Source: Septoria linicola
Lineage: Eukaryota > Ascomycota > Dothideomycetes > Mycosphaerellales > Mycosphaerellaceae
Direction: 5' to 3'
Length of the DNA: 64,000 nucleotides
NCBI GenBank assembly: GCA_024114885.1
Contig: CP099424.1
Coordinates: 1,922,001-1,986,000 of the forward strand
Each line of letters opens with the position of its first letter. The stretch's first letter is position 1. Below are positions 23,814-35,073 of the stretch, one piece after another. The notes under the pieces were generated by a model that saw nothing but the letters and a program-made list of their open reading frames with translations, was not told where the DNA came from and searched no databases. The translations under genes were made by a program, and so were the position numbers.

Positions 23814-24631
23814 CTATGCCTGCACTGCAGCTGGCGATGCCTCCGTCTGCCTCACTCCATCCACTTCGGTATCAGATGTGATGGAGGCCTTCTCTGCGTC
23901 TCGAACACGAGCATGAGTGGACTTTGGTCCTAGACCGCGCTCTGTATGGCTGATGGAGTAGAAGAGCAGGATGCAGCTTCCGAGTACGCTGACCCATCCG
24001 ACCCAGGCGAATACTACTGCTGCCACAGCTCGGCTGTTTTTACGATAGCACAACGGTGTGCCTCCATCCTTCGTGAACTGCGACAGTAATAGCTGTCCGT
24101 AACCATCGTTGACTCCAAGTGGCCCTCGGAAATAGCCACAATTTTTCGCAGTGATTACAGTTAGTGTAAGAGCTGAAGCCAGGTAGAATACGGTTGATAG
24201 GACTCCACACACTTTCCATGCGAGCAAGACGCTTTTCGATTCGTGCCGTTCAGGCCAGAACAGGTCGAAGAAGAATGCAGCTCCGAAAATGAAGGCGACA
24301 AAGACTCCGGCAAAGATATTGTACGAGGCAGCGCCAATGTAGTCGTTGTTGTAGACATATACTGTTTCATCGAGCTGAGCCACGTACTTCTGGCTATCCA
24401 CGTAGTCTGTACAGAGTAGGTCAGCATTTAAACGTATCACACGCATTGAGTGATTGTACCTGACAAGGCGGCTGTCCCCAGACTTTCCGAGACTACGCAG
24501 AAGATTAAAGCGCATTGATAGACAATGAACTTCGTCCGCCGCAGGTGGTACTCGTTATTCCACATATTCTTGTTGCCGAACTTGTTCCATTGTATCTCCT
24601 TGAGGTCGAGACCCCAGATCACAGGCGCCAT
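23814..24631 (-). CDS. Uncharacterised four-TM membrane protein
   Basis: Two exons, 24631-24460 and 24406-23814, with a 53-nt intron (GTACAA...TACAG) giving 254 aa. The ATG is in a good context (CACC before it, G after). There are about four hydrophobic segments: one near residues 36-56 (FIVYQCALIFCVV), one after an Asn/Tyr-rich loop (NIFAGVFVAFIFGAAFFFDLF), one in LSTVFYLASALTLTV, and one in VVFAWVGWVSVLGSCILLFY. The C-terminal tail is charged and probably cytosolic. Two Cys in the last large loop might pair. The topology is like MARVEL/tetraspan proteins, but I do not recognise the family and give no function. Confidence 0.8.
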
Positions 24632-26086
24632 GGTGGGATCGTGCTGAGATAATTACTGGAATAGTTGTTCTACTGAAGTTGCGATTCCAGTAGTATAAGT
24701 TCTAAGAAAACAACAGCAAGGTTGGCAGCACAGCGAAGCAAGAGCAAGAGCTGCAGCATGTATGGACGTCGGGATGACACTTGCCTCAGGGAGCACCTTG
24801 CTTATCTGCAAGCCTGCCGATCAGCATCCTAGTCATCAGCACGTTGGCCACCACGAACGAGTCGTCCACAAAGAGGCGCGTAAGCGGTCATAAGTTTCAG
24901 TATTTGCATCTCCACTGCTGAACAGGCTGATCGCCCTCTCGGCAGAGCTCGACGCCGACTGTAATTCGCCTGCCGGGACGCCACTGCATTGTCAGTGTTT
25001 TATGTCGGTAGTGGCACGGCCTTGCTCAGGTGGACAGCAGCTGCAGCTGTTGCAGGTGCCGAAGCGGTATGATGTAGCACTTCTCGTTGCGAGCACTGTG
25101 GAGAGCCTTGTCGAGGAAAAGCTTCGCGTGCTTATGAGAGAAGCATCCGCTTCTGCCGTCATGATCGACAGCCCCGAGATCTGTCCGGAAATTGGTCATG
25201 CTCTTGTCCCTTTCTCTTCACTTCCTCTCTCGGCTACACGACTTCACACGTCACGATTCGTAGGCGCATACACAAATCCATTCCCAGCACGAGCATTTGC
25301 TTGAGCATGCGCTGGAGAAGTCGCAGGGCTAAATCTTCGCATGCCTAGAGATGACAAGAACATCTTCAACGTTTGGAAATCATTAGAACAGCAGAAACAA
25401 GACAAATGATAAAACCACATGCCGCGGATTCGAATTTGTCCCTGTATGGCTAAGCGACCATCGGACAGTAAGTCCTTCAGATAGTTTGCCAGCTAATTTG
25501 CTTGCTGGCATAAGATATTCTGTCTCAGATCAAGGAATGCCATGAGCATGTTCAGCTTATCGAATGGCCACGCGGCCTGCGCAGACCTCGCGCCGTCAGT
25601 TAGCTGTCATTGCTCAGAGCTCATGCAAACATGTTGAGATGGGCTACGAGATAGGATTGCCGTCAGATATCGCCCGCACCTTGGTTCACTGTGAGGCGGG
25701 CCAATATGGATTAAGGCGGTTTTTTGTCGGCGGCCGCGACAGAGGCCTCCAAGTTACGAAGAGGCATTGATTGTAGCTCTCGAAAGCGGAGAGCCATGAA
25801 TACTTGCGACTCCGCGGACGACCTACCAATAATGGAAGCATTGCCTGGTTGATGACAAGTTTATACTCATATGCTGAGCATTGCGATACCTATGTGCCTG
25901 GCTACTCTCAGCGACCCCTTTCGCTCCCACCGCGATCAGTGCCCATGACATTACGACTGTCTCGGACACCCTGGCATTCAAACGCCATACTGCTCTGAGA
26001 ACACCAAACCATGGATTTCGAAACGCCACTTGGCACGCGAATACGTGACGGGGTCTTTATCATGTCACTCCTCAATCAATGTTTTT
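24632..26086. other. Intergenic, no supported gene
   Basis: About 1.45 kb between two minus-strand genes. An ATG frame at 25002-25304 (100 codons) has no domain, no signal peptide and no nearby splice partner that improves it. No repeats were noticed. Confidence 0.55.
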
Positions 26087-26628
26087 CTAGCAGTAGCCCT
26101 GGTTGGGGTCAACCCTGCATGCGGCGGTCAGCGAAGTTCTGATTGATGCATCATCAGACACAGAAGCTGTGTTGGAGCTATACTGACTTGAACTGGAAAC
26201 CGTTCTTGGTAACGATGCCTCCCCAAAGGCAGCCTGTCATTTCGATCAGGTTGTTGGCACACGCCTGCTGGCTGAGCGTGCGGCCAGAGTTCCACTGGTT
26301 GGTGACTTCCACGTTCAAACGGCGGTTGAAGGGCTCAAGGTTGACACAAACGCTGGCGGGGTACGGGGACTCGTTGTAACCCTTGAACCAGGTCTACAAA
26401 CATCAATATCAATGTTAGCACTAATAACGCCAAGGCGGTGTGGTCTGTGAAGATACTCACGTCCTGGAGGGCACCACGGTTGCCAGAATATCCATGGCAC
26501 ATGTTGTAGATGTGCTGTTTAACGGCAGCCAGAGCATCACCGAAGGGCTCTCCGCCGGTATAGCAGCCCTCTGCCGCTACGGACGCGGCCATCGCGAGGG
26601 CTGTGAAGAGAGCAGAAACTTGAACCAT
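26087..26628 (-). CDS. Small secreted six-cysteine protein, Y3-like
   Basis: Three exons, 26628-26461, 26393-26188 and 26114-26087, with introns of 67 and 73 nt (GTGAGT...TGTAG and GTCAGT...GCTGAC...GCAG), giving 133 aa. The first 19 residues are a signal peptide (MVQVSALFTALAMAASVAA). The mature protein of about 114 aa has six Cys (GCY, MCHG, VCVN, ACAN, GCLW and the last residue), fitting three disulfides. It ends DPNQGYC. The spacing and the ending resemble fungal secreted proteins related to the glycan-binding protein Y3, but I recall this family only loosely. The tiny last exon is included because it restores phase and supplies the sixth Cys. Such proteins are often effector candidates; nothing here proves that role. 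Confidence 0.8.
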
Positions 26629-28554
26629 TTTGGTTGCGATGTTTTGTGGCGAAGAGCTGATGTGATGAAGTGACGAGGGGATGACTGAGTTGGATGTTTT
26701 TGCTGAATCCACTGACGCTCTGCCTCTTTATATCGGCATCAGAGAGTATCACGGACACCATCGCCTGAGGACACGGCCTGTGTCAGTTGGCAAACGCTCT
26801 TGGCATCCGTATATACCTGGTCAGGATCATATCGAGCATAGTATCCGACTCCACCTTCACAACGTAAAAGGCACCACGAAGGTAGACATCGTGCAGCAGT
26901 CTACGGAGTCAGTGGACCAACACGGTAGTTCGAATGGCCATCAGAGTGTGCTACGTGGCCATGGTCCTGTATCCGTCCAGGCGAGGTTGTGTAGTCTGGT
27001 TCCTTCGCCTGGATCTTCAAGTCGAGCAAGACTTGGCGTCCACCGCAGTGGATTCATCCAGTCTTGGTGTAGCCTAGTAACGCATCTACCAATGCATTGC
27101 TGATCGCCTCTGCAGGTCAATCGGCGCTTCGGTCAGGTTCTGGCCACAAAAATATGGCTTGCAATTCTGTGCACGCATCTAGACTTTGCTCGGGCTGGTG
27201 GTCATCCCGCCTTCTGAATCCTTCTTGTATACTTACGGCCGACCTTGCCAAAGTTGGGGCAGGGAAACGATCGGAACAAGACTTGAGGCCGTCCCAAGTG
27301 ACATTACTGTCCCAAAGCTCCCACGGAATGCAGAAATGATTGATGGTCAGGTGCACAACTGCCGCTTCTGTTCATGCTGCTCTGACGGTAGCAATCGTCA
27401 AGTCAAACTTCAGCGCCAATCGAGGTAGTTGTCCCTGTCGGAAGGTAATGTTCGATCGCATCGACTGCAAAATGGAGCTCTTACTTGTCAGTCTAGCCTG
27501 TCGTAACAATGAGTCCATTGCCTTGTCTGAAGTCTTGATCTCCATCGCTCTAGAGTAGCATTGCGAGGGTCCAGTTCAACACAGAAGCGAGATTGAGGTC
27601 TAAAGCAGCCAGCACTGCACGCTTGTGCTCTAGAGCACGATGTCAGGCCCACCTCCGCTGCACCACTACTAGCCTGCTCCACCAGTCGCCAGACTGGACC
27701 ACACTGCCTTCTGGTAAGTTCTGGCCTTTGAATTTGCATGCTCAATCCCAAGGGTCACTCAGGAAAGATCGAGACTGCCATTTATACAGTCACGAAGGAC
27801 TGCATACAGTACTACCGGCTAGTCATTGTGCAGCAGAAAAATAATGCTGGTATAAAGGGAAGGATGAAGGAATGGCGATCACAGGATCGTGGCGTCTCGA
27901 AGCTCCCCGGAACGCAGCGGGACGAAGCCGTTTGCGTTCCTTCCGTCAAGATCATAATCGCCGAAGTCCGCCCAGAGATTGCTCGCCTAGTCTCTTTTCA
28001 CTTCTTCCTTCATCGACTCGAGCGTCCCACTTCGTGCCTCACGCTTATGTGTATACGGCCACATACAGTAGGAGCTGGACCTTAGAGCTGCGGGAAGGTT
28101 CGCGTATGAGGCAATGCGAGATGTGCCAAGGACATAAGGAAAGCGAGGAAGAACCTGGCCTAGGGCATCCATGAGAGATTTTTTGCTACCGAAATACTGC
28201 TAGTGAACACTGGCTACGCGAGGTCCCACGAGCGTCGCACTATATGCTCTGTCTCGCTTGTCTCATACGGATCCAATGGAGAGGTTACGGTCCAGGCGGA
28301 AGAGACGTCAGAGTCTTTCTATGCGATTCGCTGGTCCTGGAGTCGCGGTGCACGCGATAAGATTGCAGCGTGTGAAGACCACGGAGAGGGCCCTAAAGGA
28401 GGCCAGTCAGATAGTCCACGATGCAAAGACTATAGGTCTCGCGTCTCTTTGACATCGTGAGAACGACCATCCTGGAGTACCTTCGCAAGCTCGCAAGTGG
28501 TCTGGACCGGTCCGGTCATGCTGAATCGTAAGATCTTCTGCTCGCAGGTATTGT
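26629..28554. other. Long intergenic, possible unrecognised coding pieces
   Basis: About 1.9 kb with no confident gene. On the minus strand around 27480-27230 there are two coding-like stretches (one rich in Phe/Leu/Ile, one with WELWDSNVTWDGL), and the second ends at a GTAAGT donor. I could not assemble a complete model, so it may be a relic or a fast-evolving gene. See findings. Confidence 0.45.
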
Positions 28555-29013
28555 TCACTTTTCTGTCCTGCGCGGTATCTTCTGGCGTCCAGTCACATCC
28601 ATTTCAACAGCCTTGGCCCGTCTTGCGCTCGACAGCAATGGCAGTACCGTCGAAGCCTCTGCCGTCTCAAGGACGCTATTCATGCTCCTCGACTGCTGCC
28701 AAGCCTGCAATTGATCCAGAGTATGGGCATGCATTATACGTTGGTAGCCTGGCAATGTCCCACTCTGCAATTGCCACTGCATGTAGGCGTGCATGTTGCG
28801 GCGGTAAATGTCCACCTTCCGTCTATTCTCTTCATGTAGCCCACGGCTCCTCATAAGACGGGTGATCGATCTGCTGTGGATTTTGCCAAATGCTTCGCCT
28901 AGGGATTCGTCACTTTCGTTCTCCGACATAGGGGCATTAGATGATGTTGTGCTCAGACGCCTCTCACTCGGTTCCGTATCACTGGAAGATGCGGAACAGA
29001 TTGAACTGCGCAT
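28555..29013 (-). CDS. Possible small hypothetical protein
   Basis: A 152-aa frame starting at the first ATG (29013); the frame extends further upstream only to a TTG. It begins with a Ser/Glu-rich acidic segment (residues 1-40). A charged, probably helical part follows (about 40-115: ESLGEAFGKIHSRSITRLM, then HEENRRKVDIYRRN), and the C-terminus is basic. No signal peptide, TM segment or known domain. Composition looks protein-like compared with the other frames here, but there is no independent support and introns could be missing. Confidence 0.35.
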   Translation of the reverse strand: MRSSICSASSSDTEPSERRLSTTSSNAPMSENESDESLGEAFGKIHSRSITRLMRSRGLHEENRRKVDIYRRNMHAYMQWQLQSGTLPGYQRIMHAHTLDQLQAWQQSRSMNSVLETAEASTVLPLLSSARRAKAVEMDVTGRQKIPRRTEK

Positions 29014-29668
29014 GTTGGGCAGAGCTGAATCACTGTGTTGCTGGGGGTGTAGATGTATTGGATGCAATGAGTGCTTTCACGTTGCAGACTCAGGTCAATG
29101 CATTGGACTTGTCGACGTCAGCCGTCACGTCCATAGCTCTGATCTTACATCACGACCAGCCTGCGCATAGGCACTGCCTTTGTGCCACGACGAGTTGTCT
29201 GCAGCTATATGACGTTTCAAGTCAAGACGGCCCGCAAACGTTACAGACAAAGAGCGCACGCAGCACAACGCCCCAGACCTGTCGGCGCCAAGATTTCACA
29301 GGGCATGGGATCACATTCCAGTCATCCGCTTTGGGCGACAGTCTTGCATACCACGGCGCCTGCCGTGCCAACCAGTTCAATTCACCCTCTTCCTCCTGCT
29401 GCGAACATCGAGCGCCTGAGATGGTCTGCTGTTCCCAGAACTCTCTGCACCAGCTTCACCACGGAATGTAAAGCAGGATGCTGCCGCAAGTTTATGTCAA
29501 CTCAAAGCCACAGAGGTCAAGTATCAGCGCATTTCCTACGATGGAGTATCATTACACTTCTGTCATTACCTTCGAGAAGCAAAAGACAGATCTGCGGTAT
29601 CTGCTATCTGACCCGTATTTCAATACTTTCACTCGATTAGACGCAAGTTTCCTGAAATATTCTCGGAC
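29014..29668. other. Intergenic, no supported gene
   Basis: Upstream of the CFEM gene. Overlapping plus-strand frames (28941-29471, 29182-29640) are mutually incompatible and have no recognisable features. Confidence 0.5.
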
Positions 29669-30254
29669 ATGGCGATCTTGAAGTACGCCATCGTACTGTT
29701 GCCAGTACTCGTCCGTACTTTTCCTCAATCAACTATCGACGACAGTGAGCTCTCACGACCACCCAACTTCACGCACCCACAAAATGCTGACCTTACACCC
29801 AGTCCCAACCTGCGCCTACCCACCACTTCTCTCAGCCCTCTCAGGCACGTCCTGCGCTCAGACCGACATCTCCTGCATCTGCGCGCAAACAGGTCTCATC
29901 CCGACGATCACCTCCACAGTAGTAGAAGCCTGTCCAGGGAGCGTGTCCGCAGACGACGTCGCAGCTTTCATTGCTGAGCTTTGCGGCGGAAGTGCAGCTT
30001 CTTCGGCGTCTTCACCTGTTGCTGAGAGTGTGACTAGTGCTGCTAGCACGAGTGGAAGCACGAGTCTACCGCCTACTTCTGCAAATAAGACCAGTACTGG
30101 AGTGTCGACTACAACGAATGGAACGAGCACGTCGAGATCTACGATCACGCCGACTACTCAGCCTAGTGATGGTGGAGCGGAGGGATTGAGGATGAGTCTT
30201 ATGGCTGGAGTGGTGGCCTTTGGTGGATTAACGTGGGCTTTCGCCGAACTCTAG
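29669..30254 (+). CDS. CFEM-domain GPI-anchored cell-surface protein
   Basis: Two exons, 29669-29744 and 29803-30254, with a 58-nt intron (GTGAGC...GCTGAC...CCCAG), giving 175 aa. Exon 1 is a signal peptide (MAILKYAIVLLPVLV). Residues about 26-86 form a CFEM domain: PTCAYP, SCAQTDISCIC, then EAC and ELC. Only six of the usual eight Cys are present; the second position (CxxxC) is a Pro and one late Cys is missing. A Ser/Thr-rich stalk follows (about 90-145), then a GPI-attachment region with small residues (SDGGAEG) and a hydrophobic tail. CFEM proteins sit in the fungal wall or membrane, and some bind haem through a conserved Asp, which is present here before the third Cys. The gene lies just downstream of a gene-poor stretch. 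Confidence 0.85.
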
Positions 30255-30466
30255 TCCAGAAGACAAGTAGTAATATCGTAATGCTAATGTGTAATTCCAT
30301 ATACACTATATGGTAGACCGTCTCGCTCCGCTCAAAATCGTCAGACTCATTGGCCATTGATCGCTGTTTTACTCCTCGACCGGTCGGGACTCGGGCCAGC
30401 GCTCGTTGATGATACTCCGCAGGACGACTATGACTGCCTCCCTGCAATGTGCTATAACGCCAGAAC

Positions 30467-31288
30467 TTACTTGCGAGGCTCTTTGTACCACGTTTCAGCG
30501 ATCGACCCGAGCTCAAGACGTTTGCGCTTCACGCCGATGTCAGGCAGAAGTTCGCAAGTCAGATCCAGCAGGAACTCCGGGACAATCAGGTATCCCTCAT
30601 GTGCAGAACCGTCCAGGTTAGTGACGCGTTTTTTGGGGCCTTTCGAGTACAGAAAGATCAGAAACCGACGCGCTGGGGATCCAACAGGAGTGCCTTCGTA
30701 GATGGTCTTGATCGCATCCCAGTCAGGAACAGGTACCAAGCCACCATTTTCGCCCCGTCTGTTACACAGAAGAGAGACCCAAGAGTCGATGGTGACGTTA
30801 CAGGCATCGTCGTCGCCCAACTTCTCAGCCAGAACGTAGATCTTGGCCAATGTCACATGTGTACCTCTCATCGCTCCATGTGAGACTGGCGTTGGGGGTT
30901 TGCAAGACAGGGGCTCGATCTTGCCGCTGTAGAGCCACTCGATGTACGCGGCGACTATGTCTGGCTCATCTTCTGGCAATTCAATCTCGCGCGTTTGACC
31001 CTCCTGTTCGATGATTAGTTCTATACTTCCACCATACTCATCGAAACTCACCCGCCACTGCTGCTTGAGTGCAGCCTCGAAGAAACCGCCGCGCGCCCTC
31101 AACAGCGACTCGTGGACGGTCAATGACTCTACTTTGCCTGTGCCGACTTTGATCGTGATGATGTCGCCTTCGATTCTGTTGAAGTCGTCAGCGGTGGAAC
31201 CTTCCAGTGGGCTCGCTGCTCCAGACATACCTGCGTCTCTTGGCGGAAGGTGGTGTCGACATGATGGAATGTCGAAGTGCAGCGTCAT
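30467..31288 (-). CDS. BTB/POZ domain protein, copy 1
   Basis: Single exon, 273 aa, ATG at 31288; a second Met at residue 21 (31228) is an alternative start. Residues about 42-135 form a BTB/POZ fold: IITIKVG, then VHESLLRARGGFFEAALKQQW, the acidic PEDEPDIVAAYIEWLYSGKI, and a helix. This matches the fungal BTB family in which the domain stands alone. BTB domains usually mediate dimerisation or Cul3 adaptor contacts. A second copy lies about 900 bp upstream in the same direction, so a local duplication is likely. The stop follows CGCAAG|TAAGT, which looks like a donor site, but the only obvious acceptor would give a 29-nt intron, so I keep the simple end. Confidence 0.82.
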   Translation of the reverse strand: MTLHFDIPSCRHHLPPRDAGMSGAASPLEGSTADDFNRIEGDIITIKVGTGKVESLTVHESLLRARGGFFEAALKQQWRVSFDEYGGSIELIIEQEGQTREIELPEDEPDIVAAYIEWLYSGKIEPLSCKPPTPVSHGAMRGTHVTLAKIYVLAEKLGDDDACNVTIDSWVSLLCNRRGENGGLVPVPDWDAIKTIYEGTPVGSPARRFLIFLYSKGPKKRVTNLDGSAHEGYLIVPEFLLDLTCELLPDIGVKRKRLELGSIAETWYKEPRK

Positions 31289-32187
31289 GTAGTCTTGCTA
31301 TGGCGATGGTTGCTGGACGCAGAAGTGTCGACGCGCGAAGCTTTGATAAGTCTGCAGTCAGGTAAGTGATAAGAAGCTAATTACGTTGTGTTTGGCCATG
31401 TCTCGGAGTGAATGTAAGACTCTGCATTCACTTCACTTCCGGTTTCGTTCTTGTGCAACTGAGAGCTTGATAAAACTGCAACATTTGCGCTCAAATCTTG
31501 ACTTTGTGACGCCTAAGCTTTCAGTTCTCTGTTTCTGAGTCCATGCCGCAGCATATGCCTCACACTTCCTTGTGGTGCAGCAGATTTGAGCTTCATTTCT
31601 TCTTGTACCACTTCCCCCGCCGCGGATCCTTTCGTACCACTGTCAGCGAAACGTCCGAATATGTGAGTAACGAGATGTTCACCAACGCGTAGCCATTGAG
31701 AAGATTTCCCGATACTTGAGCTTGTGCAAAATTCGAAGATGATCGTGCTGAAGAAGATGCTTGTGCTGAAAACACAAACTTGCAGGCGGGAACGCACTGA
31801 TGCAGCTAATGTACTAGATTGCAGCGTTTGTTGAGTTTCGCGGGAGCCTGCATTGTATATGCAAACGACGCTGCTGTCGCTCAAGCAAACAATGGCTTCC
31901 GAGCAGGGGGTAGAAGCCAGCATACTCATCTTCGGAACGCAGAGGCCTCTTTAATCCCAAGTCCTCGAATTGTGCAAAACATAGTCGAGCCTTTGACTAC
32001 TGCTCTCTTCGTAGACTTGCTTCCTATTACAACCCCCGCAGCGCTACTCTGGGTGGCTGCAATGTGCATTGCTTCTTTCCCCGGTGCCACTGTCTTTGAA
32101 GCGTTGTAGCATTGCTGCAGCCATCTTCTGGTGGCTTCCAAGCGTGTGCGTCCTTTTTGACCCATGACGATGCTCCAGCGACTCTTG
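31289..32187. other. Intergenic between the two BTB genes
   Basis: About 900 bp. A minus-strand frame at 31513-31929 has no domain. I see no third BTB remnant. Confidence 0.55.
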
Positions 32188-32911
32188 TTACTTCTGTTTC
32201 AACCATTGCGAGAGATCGGCCTCAAGATCGCCAACATTTCCCGGACTATCCTCTGGTAGCTGCGCCCGGACAATATCCAACAGAAACTGGACGGGGCCCG
32301 TCCAATCTGCCTCGTTCAGGTCAATCCACGATTGTTTTCCACGTGTCTTGAAGATATGGACCAAGAACTTCCGCACAGGCGACTCACCGGTGGTCCCCTT
32401 ATAGATGGTATCTACCGCTAAATCGCCGGGATAGTAGAGATCTTCACCCACCGATACAGCGCACAGCTGAGCCATCGCCTTCATCACATCGTCGCAGAAC
32501 TTGTCATCGATCAGCTTTTCGCCGAGGACGTACAGATGTGCAAGGAAGCTGTGTTCGTCCGCTATATCCGTTCCTGTGAGCTCCGCTGCTGGCTTGACCA
32601 TTTGGGAAGCAATCTTGCCAGAGAAAAGCCACTCAATATAGGTGGCAACGTGAGCTGGCTGGTCCTCGGGCAAATCGACCTTTCTCTCCCGTCCCTCCTT
32701 CCACTGCTGATTGAGCGCAGCTTGGAAGAAACCAGATCTCTCTTTAAGCAGTGACTCATGAGCGTAGAACTTCTCAGCATCGCCGCCGCGGCCAACTGTG
32801 ATGGTGATGAGGGCGCCAGTGAACCTGAGAGAAGACGGTCAGCTATCTGAATTTCGAAGATGATGTGCGTCCCTACCTGCGCTTCTTCGGCGCCCGTATG
32901 CTGTCAGACAT
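32188..32911 (-). CDS. BTB/POZ domain protein, copy 2
   Basis: Two exons, 32911-32877 and 32824-32188, with a 52-nt intron (GTAGGG...GCTGAC...TCTCAG), giving 223 aa. The first exon (MSDSIRAPKKR) joins in phase to FTGALITITVG, followed by YAHESLLKERSGFFQAALNQQW, PEDQPAHVATYIEWLFSGKI, and a helical C-terminal part. The order of motifs matches the neighbouring BTB gene closely (HESLL, GFF.AAL.QQW, PED.P, YIEWL.SGKI), which supports both the splice and the paralogy. The start of copy 2 is shorter and it has an intron where copy 1 does not. Partner and function are unknown. Confidence 0.85.
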
Positions 32912-33387
32912 TTTGTGCTGCGTACTCGTGATCTGACTTGTGTAATGTCGTGTAGTAGTGTTGAATGGTCGATACTGGTTGTCAGTAATGCAACAATGGT
33001 CGGATTAGAAAGGACAAGAGCCCAGAAGAGATATTAGTCATGTCAGTAAGTGAGGCGCGGACCATCAAAATCTCATTGTGAGCCACTGAAAGTGAATGCG
33101 CTGAGGGCTGCGGGTGTGTGAATCAACCCTATCACTTCACTTTCACGAAAGCGGAAACGCGTGCGATCGTTTCAGGTAGGCTACTCCAGGAATCTGCCCT
33201 TCTAACACAGTAGCATGTGTGCATCTACCTCCGCCATTCGTTCCCAGCCGTGGCCGCGTGATGCCGAATGTGTTCTATTAGTCTACGCCAACGCCATTTG
33301 GAGACGGTCCTGTCATGAAGTCATACAGTCGTACTGGTAAGGAGACTGGTTTTCTCCACCTTGTATGTATAGCATCGCAATACATGC
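32912..33387. other. Intergenic, no supported gene
   Basis: Lies between the BTB copy 2 start and the end of the HVA22-like gene. No recognisable frame, repeat or RNA. Confidence 0.55.
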
Positions 33388-34466
33388 TCAGTCACCCTTC
33401 CTGTGCTCGGCCAAGCTATCTTTCTCACCGTAGTTGCCCCAGATCCAATTGCTCCACCCAGCGCTCCCCTTTGGTGGCGGGCCAAGTGGTGTCCTATCTC
33501 CTGCACCATCCGTTCGCGGACGAAACTGCTCTGGGTCCGGCATCGTCTCGTAGCCGAGGTCCTCGAATTCAGACTCTGAGCGAGACCGGTGCATGTGATC
33601 GTCCTGGGGAGCAAGGTACGACTTGCGACCTGATGGCATACGCGGTGTGCTAGATCTTGGTTGTGAGCTTGACTGCCACGCGCCAGGTGGAGTCTCTGCC
33701 TCCGCATCGAAAGCTCTTAGTAGCGTGGCCAACCTGTCGCGCTGCGTGCGGACGTAATCGTCGCGCTCGTGGCCTGCCAAATGCTGTGGAATGAGAGTTC
33801 CGGACGCAGACAGGTCTCGAGCCTGCGCATCTTGCGATGTAGAATCCCCGTACGTTGTCTGCTGCAGCGCCTTACCGATCAGGCCAAAGATATCCGATGT
33901 GCCTGCACCTGCAAAACCATCTCGTGCTGCTGGCATAGCAAATCGATTGAAGAGCTGAGTGGTGTAACTAACATTTCTGCTCACTGGTGGTGTAGGTCTT
34001 CTAGGCTCTCCACCGAGCAATTGTGTCCTAACATACTCGATGACAGCCTTGATCGCATCCAGACCAGCTGAGCGTGCCTTTTCATGTCCATCACTGATCA
34101 TCCTATCAATCTGTCTCTCGTGCTCCTCCAGGAATGGGTGGATGTAGTTTCGGTAGATCAGGACGCAGCCTTGCTGGCCTGGCGCAACAAGGCAGAGATG
34201 GACGCCCAACCGGAGCCAGCTGTAGAAGGGCACCCAGTAGAGGATGAAGTAGAATTGGTTCTCAACCAGGAGAAAGATACTAAGCGTCGTCCAGTACATG
34301 AGCCATGGTGAAAGGACGCCCGGGTCGGAGGTGCGCAAGGCTTTGTAGGAGAAGAAGATGGGTAGGGCGATGGAGAAGAGCGAGCTGTGCTACAGATTTA
34401 GCTTGAATCGATGCTGCTCCCCAGGATTGGCTCATACGTCAGGATATCTGCTATGAAGCCGAACAT
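33388..34466 (-). CDS. TB2/DP1/HVA22 (Yop1/REEP-like) ER membrane protein
   Basis: Two exons, 34466-34438 and 34384-33388, with a 53-nt intron (GTATGA...GCACAG), giving 341 aa. The short first exon (MFGFIADILT) continues in phase with SLFSIALPIFFSYKALRT, then LMYWTTLSIFLLVENQFYFILYWVPFYSWLRL, the classical pair of hydrophobic hairpins of this family (residues about 8-90). A long hydrophilic C-terminal tail follows, rich in Ser/Arg/Pro with no domain I recognise. Yop1/REEP proteins shape tubular ER. This protein is longer than yeast Yop1 because of the tail, which is common in filamentous fungi. The splice site was chosen because it restores the conserved SYKAL start. Confidence 0.85.
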
Positions 34467-35073
34467 GTTGTCGGCGTGTTGTTTGGTATAGCTGCTTCGC
34501 TCGCGTGACTTTGGTGAATGAGGCGATCAATGGGAACGAACGACACAAGCTCGAATGGCAGGAGAACAGCCTAGGTATAGAATAGTGCAGGCTCGCTGCG
34601 GAGAACAGGTATGCAATCTGAAAAAGACCAGCTTTGCGTAGGAGCGCAAGGCAGCGACAATCAATCTAGGAACAAGTGCCTGATGGTGAACAGGTGAAAG
34701 GTTGAAGCTCATCAACCGACAGTTCACGAGACCAAGAGATGCAGGGCCCCGCAGTGGCGTAGGGCTGACTAAGTTAACACCTGCCACTGCCGGGATCCGA
34801 TGCGAGTGAACGATCAAACTCTGATACCATCGACCACGAAGAATTCCCGTAGATCGCGAGAGTCGTCGGGCACACGGGATACAGCACTTCATCTTATACC
34901 AGACTATCAGACAATGCATGAGAACTGCACAGCATGAACGTAGAAGCCACGACACGCGACTAGCAGCAGCCCGCATAACCCAAGAACCGTCGATCGAGAG
35001 CCTCTAGTGCCAGCACTCCGGATCGAGACCGTGCACTGCCAGAGCGAACGAGTAAAGATCAGAGCCAGCCAAG
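34467..35073. other. Intergenic between divergent genes
   Basis: About 600 bp shared upstream region of the HVA22-like gene (minus) and the TANGO2-like gene (plus). A minus frame at 34527-34976 has no domain and is not supported. Confidence 0.55.

Noticed and set aside
25002..25304. ATG frame of 100 codons in the gap before the six-Cys gene
   Set aside because: No domain, signal peptide, splice partner or sensible composition.
28941..29471. Plus-strand frame overlapping the possible small minus-strand protein
   Set aside because: Incompatible with other frames and not protein-like.
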